NCBI GenBank assembly: GCA_946887065.1 | Contig: CAMPKL010000285.1 | Coordinates: forward strand, 1-5,511 | From: an uncultured Bryobacterales bacterium | GTDB taxonomy: Bacteria; Acidobacteriota; Terriglobia; Bryobacterales; UBA6623 | Length of the DNA: 5,511 nt | Reading direction: 5' to 3' | Shown here: piece after piece, positions 1 to 5,049 of the stretch | Layout: each line of letters starts with the position of its first letter | Position numbering within the stretch: the first letter of the stretch is position 1 | Program-made: the position numbers and the translations under genes | Notes under the pieces: generated by a model | What the model saw: only the letters and a program-made list of their open reading frames with translations | The model's database searches: none | What the model was told of the DNA's origin: nothing

Positions 1-151
1 AGACGCTGGCGTGCCTCTTGTCGGTATGCCTCCGGACGGGTAGACCGGCTTCCTTTTCCCAGCGATGCAATGTACGGACATCGCGCTCGAGGTAAGCAGC
101 GATCTCTTTCCAGCTCTGCAGGGGCTTCTCGTGTGGCTCAGGGCGGTTCAT
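1..151 (-). CDS. N-terminal helix-turn-helix domain protein, acidobacterial type (partial, runs off left edge)
   Basis: The start ATG is at 149-151 and 50 codons are visible before the window ends. An AGGAGA ribosome binding site (158-163) lies 6 bases upstream. The peptide begins MNRPEPHEKPLQ and then shows the motif SWKEIAAYLERDVRTLHRWE, followed by KEAGLPVRRH, a MerR/excisionase-like helix-turn-helix. Residues S13-L22 form the first helix and R25-W31 the recognition helix. In Acidobacteriota this segment commonly heads long proteins with TolB/FlgO-like, beta-propeller, TPR or cyclase domains, often with a membrane segment between; that is family knowledge, and the C-terminal part cannot be seen here. 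It may bind DNA or act as an adaptor for a sensor domain. The gene lies downstream of the DUF465 gene on the same strand, separated by a strong hairpin, so it is probably transcribed separately. I am confident that it is a gene and of the domain, but the full product is unknown. Confidence 0.82.
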   Translation of the reverse strand, partial: MNRPEPHEKPLQSWKEIAAYLERDVRTLHRWEKEAGLPVRRHTDKRHASV

Positions 152-335
152 CTCGGCTCTCCTGGGCCAAGACTATCCGCCGATGCGATGAGAAACAAGC
201 GGTAAGAAGCGCCAAAACCCCGATGTCCGTTCCCGCCATACCCGTTTGAACCGCCGGCAAGCGGGCGCCTATCATTCTCAGGCGAGCTCGGGCTTATCCT
301 GCCCTTCGGGGACACACCAGCGGCCGCTAAACGCA

Positions 336-370
336 GAAGAGGCGAGAGCCCCACCTGCTCTCGCCTCTTC
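336..370 (-). terminator. Perfect 14-bp hairpin between the DUF465 gene and the HTH gene; likely terminator
   Basis: Bases 336-349 (gaagaggcgagagc) are perfectly complementary to 357-370, with a 7-base loop. The hairpin starts 41 bases past the DUF465 stop codon, so its position fits a terminator for that gene. The T-run is on the wrong side for a textbook intrinsic terminator: on the minus strand TTTTTT precedes the stem and only TGCGTTT follows it. It may work as a weak-tail terminator or as a 3'-end stabilising stem. Confidence 0.6.
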
Positions 371-411
371 CAAAAAACGATGCCCGTCAAGAGCGGGACG
401 TTTGACTTCTG

Positions 412-636
412 TTAGTGCACGACCCCGTCATGCACGATGTGCTCCATCTGATCTTTCAGGTAGAGTTTCATTTTCTTCAACCTAGCTTCCTCTAACTGCT
501 CTTCCTCCGAGAGATATCGACGACTGCTGAGTTCTTCAATACGCCGTTCGTAGCTCGTATGTTCAGCGGCCAACCGCCGAAACTCCTCGCTCGTCGCCAT
601 CAGGCGTTCCTGTGCCTCTTCAGAGTAATTCTCCAT
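412..636 (-). CDS. DUF465/YdcH-like small coiled-coil protein
   Basis: Encodes 74 residues ending in TAA. I chose the ATG at 634-636 because a perfect AGGAGG (646-651) sits 9 bases upstream. A longer open frame to 702 only adds an unsupported 22-residue leader. The protein is highly charged and helical throughout: a first helix with LMATSEEFRRLAAEHTSYE, a loop around SSRRYLSEEEQ, then a basic helix EARLKKMKLYLKDQMEHIV. This helix-loop-helix layout, with LKKxKLxLKDxM near the C terminus, is typical of the YdcH/DUF465 family (usually about 60-80 residues). The molecular function of that family is not established. No signal peptide, membrane segment or cysteine is present, so it is presumably cytoplasmic and oligomeric. 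It lies downstream of the rimI-like gene on the same strand across a 158-base gap, so co-transcription is possible but not shown. Confidence 0.85.
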   Translation of the reverse strand: MENYSEEAQERLMATSEEFRRLAAEHTSYERRIEELSSRRYLSEEEQLEEARLKKMKLYLKDQMEHIVHDGVVH

Positions 637-645
637 CGCAAAGCG

Positions 646-651
646 CCTCCT
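646..651 (-). promoter_or_regulatory. Shine-Dalgarno site AGGAGG that fixes the DUF465 start
   Basis: On the minus strand a perfect AGGAGG lies 9 bases before ATG 634-636. No comparable site precedes the longer open frame that begins at 702, so this site decides the start. Confidence 0.8.
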
Positions 652-669
652 GGAAGATGTTGGGGTTAG

Positions 670-692
670 AACCACACCCGAGTGGTGCGGTT
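670..692 (-). promoter_or_regulatory. Hairpin in the probable 5' leader of the DUF465 gene
   Basis: Read on the minus strand, AACCGCAC and GUGUGGUU form an 8-bp stem with one G-U pair around a 7-base loop. On the plus strand the same position is an A-C mismatch, so the structure favours the minus-strand transcript. It ends 33 bases before the DUF465 start codon. It could be a leader structure or chance; no known RNA family is recognised. Confidence 0.3.
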
Positions 693-700
693 TGTCGGAC

Positions 701-716
701 AAAAGCCCAGCCGGGC
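701..716 (-). terminator. Weak candidate terminator after the rimI-like gene
   Basis: On the minus strand GCCC-GGCT-GGGC is followed directly by TTTTG, giving a short 4-bp all-GC stem with a T-tract. It lies about 80-95 bases beyond the TAA of the acetyltransferase. The stem is short for a terminator, and the call rests mainly on the T-tract and position. Confidence 0.28.
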
Positions 717-794
717 GGGCCTATCAACTGTGTTGCTGTGTCCTTGCGAATCACCGGCGTGACTTACCGTACTACAGATACAGACGAATTTCAA

Positions 795-1274
795 TTAGGC
801 TTCGTTTGCATGAAGAATATTTTTGCGGGTCCTCTTCATGACGACCGCATCCTCCACCGGACGGTGGTAGTAGGCTCTCCGCGTCCCTTCCTCGCCAAAT
901 CCCCAGCGGGAATAAAGCGTCCTCGCCGGCAGGTTCGATTCGCGTACCTCAAGATACACGTCGCCGTCGACCGCGGCCAAAAACTCCTCGATCAAACGAC
1001 TGGCAATGCCCTGCCTGCGCATTGCGGGATGGACCGCGAGATTCAAGATTTCCCACTCGGCCGACCCGAGCTCGCGATAGAACAGGAAGCCGACCACGCG
1101 ATCGTGCGTCTGCGCGGCCAAACATGCCGCCAGGCCCTCCAATAAAGCGCCCGCGGACCACTCGGCGGCCTGCGGCATCGACTGCCGCTGGATATGCAAT
1201 AGTTCTTCCAAATCCTCCGGCGCCGCCTTCCTCACCGTGATTTCCGCCGCCACGTTTGGAGTGTACCGCCCCAC
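795..1274 (-). CDS. rimI: RimI-type GNAT N-acetyltransferase
   Basis: A 159-residue GNAT-fold enzyme that transfers acetyl from acetyl-CoA. RimI members acetylate protein N-terminal alpha-amino groups, classically that of ribosomal protein S18. Visible elements are beta-strand 4 (EILNLAVHP, residues 75-83), the acetyl-CoA pyrophosphate loop RRQGIA (86-91), LEVRESN (108-114) on strand 5, the conserved ARTLYSRWGF (117-126) with Tyr121 as probable general acid, and the RimI-like tail YYHRPVEDAVVMK (135-147). Length and motif order match RimI (about 150 residues). The extreme C terminus (RTRKNILHANEA) is not conserved family sequence. The start is uncertain: the frame opens at GTG 1272-1274 without a clear ribosome binding site, and GTG codons at residues 8 and 14 are alternatives. 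Residue 8 would align well with usual RimI starts. It is divergent to folD with only 15 bases between the annotated starts. The true substrate cannot be read from sequence. Confidence 0.86.
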   Translation of the reverse strand: MGRYTPNVAAEITVRKAAPEDLEELLHIQRQSMPQAAEWSAGALLEGLAACLAAQTHDRVVGFLFYRELGSAEWEILNLAVHPAMRRQGIASRLIEEFLAAVDGDVYLEVRESNLPARTLYSRWGFGEEGTRRAYYHRPVEDAVVMKRTRKNILHANEA

Positions 1275-1289
1275 CGCGGCGCGATTGCT

Positions 1290-2213
1290 ATGATCGGGAT
1301 TCCCGTGTCAGGACGCATCCTCAACGGCAACGAAATTCGCGACGAGATCCTCGCCGAGGTCAAGCAAGAGATCGCGAAGTTCGTCAATCCGCCTGGTCTC
1401 ACCGCGGTGTTGGCCGGTGAAGACCCTGCTTCCCAGATCTATGTCCGCAACAAAATGAAGGCCTGCGAGACCGTCGGCATTCGCAGCAAGACTCTGCGCC
1501 CAGCAGCCGACATCACCACCGAGCAGATGCTGGCCGTCGTGCGCGGCTTGAATGCCGATGACAGCGTCGACGGCATCCTCGTGCAACTGCCCTTGCCGCC
1601 GCAGGTGGACGCCCAACAAGTATTGCTGGCCGTAGATCCGGCGAAGGACGTCGACGGCTTCCACCCCGTCAACATGGGCGCGCTGGCGACCGGCGCGCCG
1701 CGGCTTGTGCCGTGCACGCCGGCCGGGTTGATCGAGATTCTCAAGCGCAGCGGCATTCCCATAGCGGGCAAGCACGCCGTGGTCGTCGGGCGCAGCAACA
1801 TCGTCGGGAAACCGGCCGCCTTACTGCTGTTGATGGAGAACGCGACGGTCACGATTTGTCACTCGCGCACCGCGGATCTGCCGGCCATGTGCCGCCAAGC
1901 GGACATCCTTGTCGCCGCCATTGGCCGCGGCGCAATGGTCGCCCGCGACTACATCAAGCCGGGCGCGGTCGTACTCGACGTCGGCATGAACCGGCTCACC
2001 AATGCCGCAGATGTCGAGCGGGCTTTTTCCGCGCATCCCGATAAGATCGCCCGCTTCCGCGAGAAGGGTACGGCCCTCGTCGGCGACGTCCATCCGGGCG
2101 ACATGGAGGAATTATCGTCGGCCTACACGCCAGTGCCGGGCGGCGTCGGGCCCTTGACCATCGCGATGCTGATGAAGAACACCGTGCGGGCTGCTAAACT
2201 GCGGCGCGGCTGA
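1290..2213 (+). CDS. folD: Bifunctional methylenetetrahydrofolate dehydrogenase / methenyltetrahydrofolate cyclohydrolase FolD
   Basis: Interconverts 5,10-methylene-, 5,10-methenyl- and 10-formyl-tetrahydrofolate using NADP(H), supplying one-carbon units in the cytoplasm. The 307-residue product has the full family layout. The catalytic domain shows YVRNKMKAC with Tyr51 and the key Lys55, DGILVQLPLP (94-103) with Gln99, and KDVDGFHP (119-126) with Asp122. The Rossmann domain contains VVVGRSNIVGKPAALLL (from 164). VLDVGMNR, GDVHP and the signature PVPGGVGPLT near the C terminus follow. The length is normal (E. coli FolD is about 288 residues). The start is ambiguous: ATG 1290 has no visible ribosome binding site, and an in-frame GTG at 1305 would begin SGRILNGNEI, closer to where most FolD proteins begin. 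It is the first gene of the plus-strand operon, and its TGA overlaps the coaE ATG by one base. Confidence 0.97.
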   Translation: MIGIPVSGRILNGNEIRDEILAEVKQEIAKFVNPPGLTAVLAGEDPASQIYVRNKMKACETVGIRSKTLRPAADITTEQMLAVVRGLNADDSVDGILVQLPLPPQVDAQQVLLAVDPAKDVDGFHPVNMGALATGAPRLVPCTPAGLIEILKRSGIPIAGKHAVVVGRSNIVGKPAALLLLMENATVTICHSRTADLPAMCRQADILVAAIGRGAMVARDYIKPGAVVLDVGMNRLTNAADVERAFSAHPDKIARFREKGTALVGDVHPGDMEELSSAYTPVPGGVGPLTIAMLMKNTVRAAKLRRG

Positions 2214-2818
2214 TGCTCAAAGTCGGACTCACCGGCGGACTCGCCAGCGGCAAAACGTACATCGCCTCGTGCTTCGCAGGCTTTGGCGCGCATGTCGCCT
2301 ATGCCGATCAATTCGGGCACGAAACACTGCGCCCCACCGGCGAAGCTTACGCCGAAGTTATCCGCGAGTTCGGCCTAGAGATTCTCGATCGCGACGGCTT
2401 TATTGACCGCTCGGCGTTGGGCGCGATCGTCTTCGCCGATAACGAAAGGCTCGCGAAATTGAACGCTATCGTCCATCCGCACGTCTTCAGGAGAGAAGAA
2501 GCCTTTTTCGAGCAAGTCGCCCAACAGGACCCGACGGGCGTGGCGGTGATCGAGGCGGCGATCATGATCGAGATCGGCAGCTACAAACGCTATGACCGCA
2601 TCGTCCTCGCCGACTGCCCGCTGGAAACACAGATTGAGCGCTTCATGGAACGCAATAAGGCGAGCCGGGAGCAAGCTCTGGAGCGTATCGAGAGGCAGAT
2701 GCCGCTCGAGGAGAAGCGCAAGTTTGCCGATTACGTCATCGACACCAGCGGCGCGATGCCGCGCACGAAGGAACTTGCCCGTGCGGTATACGTAAAACTA
2801 AAGGAAGAGGCGGCATGA
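2213..2818 (+). CDS. coaE: Dephospho-CoA kinase CoaE
   Basis: Phosphorylates the 3'-hydroxyl of dephospho-CoA with ATP, the final step of CoA synthesis, in the cytoplasm. The 201-residue length is typical. The P-loop GLTGGLASGKT spans residues 5-15, with Lys14 and Thr15 contacting ATP. Asp32 in YADQFG matches the conserved DAD-type catalytic aspartate. The substrate-side motif LNAIVHPHV spans 83-91. The lid and adenine-binding region follows with RIVLADCPLETQIERF, the RNKASREQALERI lid, and FADYVIDTSG near the C terminus. The ATG shares one base with the folD TGA (TGATG), and the gene's own TGA overlaps the next ATG by four bases (ATGA), so translation is probably coupled on both sides. Two nearby unrelated biosynthetic steps (folate C1 and CoA) suggest a growth-linked housekeeping operon. 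Confidence 0.97.
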   Translation: MLKVGLTGGLASGKTYIASCFAGFGAHVAYADQFGHETLRPTGEAYAEVIREFGLEILDRDGFIDRSALGAIVFADNERLAKLNAIVHPHVFRREEAFFEQVAQQDPTGVAVIEAAIMIEIGSYKRYDRIVLADCPLETQIERFMERNKASREQALERIERQMPLEEKRKFADYVIDTSGAMPRTKELARAVYVKLKEEAA

Positions 2819-3954
2819 AGAGTTCTCTCATACGACCGGTCTTGCTGGCGGCAATCTTCGTGGGAGCATTCGTCCTCGGCACGACTTCCACCGACTGGTT
2901 CCGCGAAAACATCAGCGCAGACCCGTTTTGGACCGAAGCGGCCGCGCCGAAGCTGACGCAGGAAGAACTCTCGAATATCGACATCTACGAACGGGCATCG
3001 CCCGCCACGGTGAACATCACGAGCACCGTTTTGCAGCGGAACTGGTTCTTCGAGGTATACCCGACGAGCGAATCGGGCTCGGGCTTCTTGGTCGACGGCG
3101 AAGGCCGCATCCTCACCAATTCGCATGTGATCAGCGGCAACGCCAAGGTCGAAGTGACGCTGCTGGCTGACGGCGAGAACATTCGCTATGAAGCGAAGGT
3201 GCTGGCGGTGGACGAGTTGAATGATCTTGCGTTGATTCAGATCGATGCGGATCACGAGTTGCCCTTTCTCCCGCTGGGCACATCGGACGATTTGAAGGTG
3301 GGCCAAAAGGTACTCGCCATCGGCAATCCCTTTGGCTTTGAGGGGACGTTGACGACGGGGGTCATTAGCTCGATCGGACGCTCGATTCGGGCCGACGGCG
3401 AGAGTGTCCTCGAAGACATGATCCAGACCGATGCGGCAATCAACCCCGGCAACTCAGGCGGACCGCTGCTCGATAGCGAAGGCAATGTGATTGGCGTCAA
3501 CACCGCTATTTACGGTCCGTCAGGAAATATCGGCATTGGTTTCGCCATGCCCATCAGCCGGGCCAAGCCGCTGCTGGAGTACGTGCTCAGCGGAGGCGAG
3601 AAGCAAAAGCCCGAGAACCCCGGTTTCGATTCTTTCTTCGTTTCCGGCGCGCTGGCGCAGGCGCTGAAACTTCCTCCGGCAGGGTATCTCGTGACCGAAA
3701 TCGAAGCCGGTTCGGCCGCGGCGGAGGCTGGATTGAAAGGCGCGGAGCGCGAAGTCATCCTGGGCAACTACCGCATCCCTTGGGGCGGCGATTTTATCGT
3801 CGCGGTCGACGGGCGCAGAGTCAGTTCGCGGCGCTTCTTGCAGCAGGCGTACGGCCTCAAGCGCGGCGGCGACGAATTGCGGTTGACGGTCGTGCGCGGC
3901 GAGGAAGAACGCGAGATCGTCATCAAGCTGCGCTCGCACCGCCTCAGGCTGTGA
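2815..3954 (+). CDS. htrA: Membrane-anchored HtrA/DegS-like serine protease with one PDZ domain
   Basis: A 379-residue S1C protease expected to act outside the cytoplasmic membrane on misfolded or signalling proteins. Residues 8-24 form one hydrophobic N-terminal segment with no evident lipobox or AxA cleavage site, so it is probably an uncleaved anchor. The trypsin-like domain spans about 55-255 and has an intact catalytic triad: His104 (TNSHVI), Asp137 (LNDLALI) and Ser214 (NPGNSGGPL). One PDZ domain follows (about 265-375), starting GYLVTEIEAGSAAAEAGLKG. It carries a short insertion (REVILGNYRIPWGG) before DFIVAVDG. The layout matches DegS/HtrA2 (one PDZ), not DegP (two PDZ). AAGGAAGAGG upstream of the ATG is a plausible ribosome binding site inside coaE. 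The start overlaps the coaE stop by four bases, and the stop overlaps the next GTG by four. The class is certain; the substrate is unknown. Confidence 0.95.
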   Translation: MKSSLIRPVLLAAIFVGAFVLGTTSTDWFRENISADPFWTEAAAPKLTQEELSNIDIYERASPATVNITSTVLQRNWFFEVYPTSESGSGFLVDGEGRILTNSHVISGNAKVEVTLLADGENIRYEAKVLAVDELNDLALIQIDADHELPFLPLGTSDDLKVGQKVLAIGNPFGFEGTLTTGVISSIGRSIRADGESVLEDMIQTDAAINPGNSGGPLLDSEGNVIGVNTAIYGPSGNIGIGFAMPISRAKPLLEYVLSGGEKQKPENPGFDSFFVSGALAQALKLPPAGYLVTEIEAGSAAAEAGLKGAEREVILGNYRIPWGGDFIVAVDGRRVSSRRFLQQAYGLKRGGDELRLTVVRGEEEREIVIKLRSHRLRL

Positions 3955-4190
3955 ACGCCGGGCTCTGCCTCACCTGCCGGCATGCGCGCCGCACCGAGAA
4001 CGACCGGGGATCGGTGTTCTATCGTTGCGAGTTGGCGCGGACGAATCCGGACTTTCCTAAGTATCCGGCGTTGCCGGTCTCATCCTGCACCGGCTGGACC
4101 GGCCCGCTCCCTGGGAGCGGGCCCATGCAAGAGGCAGAGTCGTCAGCGGGGACGGCGCGCCCAAGCGATTGTCCCGACGGCGAGAAGTAG
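3951..4190 (+). CDS. Small four-cysteine (putative zinc-binding) protein with an odd C-terminal tail
   Basis: Starts at GTG 3951, which overlaps the protease TGA (GTGA), matching the coupling style of the rest of the operon; the open frame extends further upstream only as a shadow of the protease gene. The 79-residue product has Cys6-x2-Cys9, then Cys26 and Cys46, with the conserved-looking core CLTCRHARR, DRGSVFYRCEL and NPDFPKYPALPV ending at SCTGW. I recognise this CxxC...C...C core as resembling small conserved proteins of unknown function, with a likely zinc-ribbon-like role, but I cannot name a family with certainty. Residues about 50-79 (rich in Gly, Pro, Ser and acidic residues) look unlike the core. 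They are encoded by a perfect hairpin (4101-4123) and by DNA antisense to the end of doxX. The tail may be recent read-through after loss of an earlier stop. No membrane segment is visible. Confidence 0.72.
   Translation: MNAGLCLTCRHARRTENDRGSVFYRCELARTNPDFPKYPALPVSSCTGWTGPLPGSGPMQEAESSAGTARPSDCPDGEK
4101..4123. terminator. Perfect 10-bp GC hairpin at the convergent gene ends
   Basis: ggcccgctcc (4101-4110) pairs perfectly with ggagcgggcc (4114-4123) around a 3-base loop. It lies 19 bases past the doxX stop on the minus strand and inside the C-terminal coding tail of the small cysteine protein on the plus strand. Neither side has a T-tract. A bidirectional terminator or pause is the likeliest role given its place between convergent operons. 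Confidence 0.5.
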
Positions 4191-4532
4191 GACCAGCGCC
4201 ATGGCGGGGCTGCCGCCGACGATGAACAAGTGGGTTAAGACCGCCCCGATCATGGTCGGGACCAGGAGCGCCGCGCCGTAGAAGGCGAGCGAGGGGATCA
4301 ACAGCATGACGGCCGAGCCGACTTCAATGACTCCCGTGAGATAGCGGAACCATTGGCCGACGCCAATAACGTCAAAGAGGCCAACCATTTCAGGCGCTCC
4401 GGCGAGCTTCGAACCGCCGGCCATCAAGAACATCGCCGCGGCGCCGATTTGAAGCACCCAGAGTCCGGCGGTTAGAGCCCATGGTTTGTTCGAGGGAACG
4501 TTGACTTGCGCCAGGGATGAGTGAGTAGACAT
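4143..4532 (-). CDS. DoxX-like small integral membrane protein
   Basis: Encodes 129 residues. The ATG at 4530-4532 is chosen because AAGGAG (4542-4547) sits 9 bases upstream; the longer frame to 4589 lacks support and would run through the promoter. About four membrane segments are visible: residues 19-39, 62-79, 82-104 and 109-125. The first ends in FLMAGGSKLAG, the hallmark of DoxX/DoxX_2 proteins, followed by FDVIGVGQWFRYLTGVIEVG, where Gly-Arg-Gly-Glu positions are conserved. The C terminus (ARRPR) is basic and probably cytoplasmic. DoxX-like proteins are linked to membrane redox or oxidative-stress functions in some bacteria, but the activity of this subgroup is not settled. It lies 66 bases downstream of a marR gene on the same strand, so MarR control is likely. 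Its 3' end overlaps the convergent cysteine-protein gene by 48 bases. Confidence 0.88.
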   Translation of the reverse strand: MSTHSSLAQVNVPSNKPWALTAGLWVLQIGAAAMFLMAGGSKLAGAPEMVGLFDVIGVGQWFRYLTGVIEVGSAVMLLIPSLAFYGAALLVPTMIGAVLTHLFIVGGSPAMALVLLLAVGTIAWARRPR

Positions 4533-4541
4533 TTGCTTTTT

Positions 4542-4547
4542 CTCCTT
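4542..4547 (-). promoter_or_regulatory. Shine-Dalgarno site AAGGAG that fixes the doxX-like start
   Basis: On the minus strand AAGGAG lies 9 bases before ATG 4530-4532, supporting this start over the upstream in-frame ATG at 4589. Confidence 0.75.
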
Positions 4548-4560
4548 GCTTAATTGGTTA

Positions 4561-4589
4561 ACGATACATATATGAACTGTGTGGGCCAA
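4561..4589 (-). promoter_or_regulatory. Candidate sigma-70-type promoter for doxX, with palindrome in the spacer
   Basis: On the minus strand TTGGCC (4584-4589) and TATCGT (4561-4566) are separated by exactly 17 bases; each hexamer matches 4 of 6 consensus positions. The spacer holds the perfect palindrome CATATATG (4567-4574) directly against the -10 hexamer, a good place for a repressor such as the neighbouring MarR. The stretch is strikingly AT-rich compared with its surroundings. A leader of about 20-25 bases would carry the doxX ribosome binding site. Confidence 0.42.
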
Positions 4590-4598
4590 AAGAGGCCG

Positions 4599-5033
4599 TT
4601 ACTCCGCTCGGCGAACGAGTTTGGCCATCAAGGCCGAAAGAACGGCCTGCTCCTCGGGACTGAATTCCCTAAAAAGGTCCTGCTCGGCCTGACGGCGGAT
4701 GCGGGTGCCCTCCGCGCAAGCCCGGCGGCCGGCTTTGGAGAGAACGGCCAGCCTGGATCGGCGGTCGTTGGGATCGGCTTCCCGCGAGACGAAGCCGTCG
4801 GCCTCAAGCCGGTCGACAAGCTGAGTGATATTCGACTTCACGCACGACAATTTGGCTGCGAGTTGCCCCAGCGGCAGCGATCCGCCGGCGTCTTTGAGCG
4901 CCGCGAGAGTCATGAGCTTGGGCAACGAGAGACCTGCCGCGGCGAGTTTCGACTCAACGTAACCCTGAGCGACTCCTGCGGCATGCAAAAGCGGATTGAG
5001 TCCAGCCACCAGCTCCTTGTCCGTTTCGTGCAT
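4599..5033 (-). CDS. MarR-family transcriptional regulator
   Basis: A 144-residue winged helix-turn-helix repressor, expected to bind DNA as a dimer and release it on ligand or oxidant binding. The ATG at 5031-5033 (MHETDKEL) gives the usual family length; an upstream ATG at 5096 would add 21 unusual residues. Visible parts are the N-terminal dimerisation helix (about 5-32), the DNA-binding domain with LGQLAAKLSCVKSNITQLVDRL (about 55-76, recognition helix from Val65), the wing with DPNDRRSRLAVLSKAG (87-102, conserved Asp90-Arg91), and the C-terminal dimerisation helices (103-144). Cys64, just before the recognition helix, is the only cysteine and could make it redox- or metal-responsive; that is inference. 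The ribosome binding site is weak. The start codon lies within a palindrome that may be its own operator. It is followed by doxX on the same strand and is divergent to the DUF892-like pair. Confidence 0.92.
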   Translation of the reverse strand: MHETDKELVAGLNPLLHAAGVAQGYVESKLAAAGLSLPKLMTLAALKDAGGSLPLGQLAAKLSCVKSNITQLVDRLEADGFVSREADPNDRRSRLAVLSKAGRRACAEGTRIRRQAEQDLFREFSPEEQAVLSALMAKLVRRAE

Positions 5034-5049
5034 ACCTGTACTATGCGCG
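5027..5049. promoter_or_regulatory. Palindrome over the marR start codon, candidate MarR operator
   Basis: GCATA-CCTGTAC-TATGC (5030-5046) is a perfect 5-bp inverted repeat with a 7-base centre. Skipping one mismatch (5029/5047) it extends by two more pairs to 5027-5049. The 17-23 bp size is typical of MarR operators, and binding here would block marR expression. No second copy was seen in the marR-doxX gap, though CATATATG there shares the CATA/TATG half-sites. Confidence 0.45.

Noticed and set aside
246..485. Plus-strand open frame of 79 codons in the 152-411 gap
   Set aside because: No ribosome binding site, low-complexity composition rich in Ser/Arg/Ala/Pro, runs through the hairpin and into the opposite DUF465 gene. 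The 152-411 gap holds only the hairpin and leader of the HTH gene as far as I can see.
612..1145. Plus-strand open frame of 177 codons
   Set aside because: It is antisense to the clear RimI-like gene and has no recognisable motif or ribosome binding site; a GC-driven shadow frame.
1255..1305. Riboswitch (for example tetrahydrofolate type) before folD
   Set aside because: The upstream region is coding sequence of the rimI-like gene, and no structured leader is visible.
2731..3306. Minus-strand open frame of 191 codons
   Set aside because: Antisense to coaE and the HtrA-type protease, whose motifs are unambiguous on the plus strand.
4533..4589. Longer N terminus for the DoxX-like protein (MAHTVHICIVNQLSKEKKQ)
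   Set aside because: It lacks a ribosome binding site and covers the promoter-like AT-rich island, while the ATG at 4532 has a well-spaced AAGGAG.
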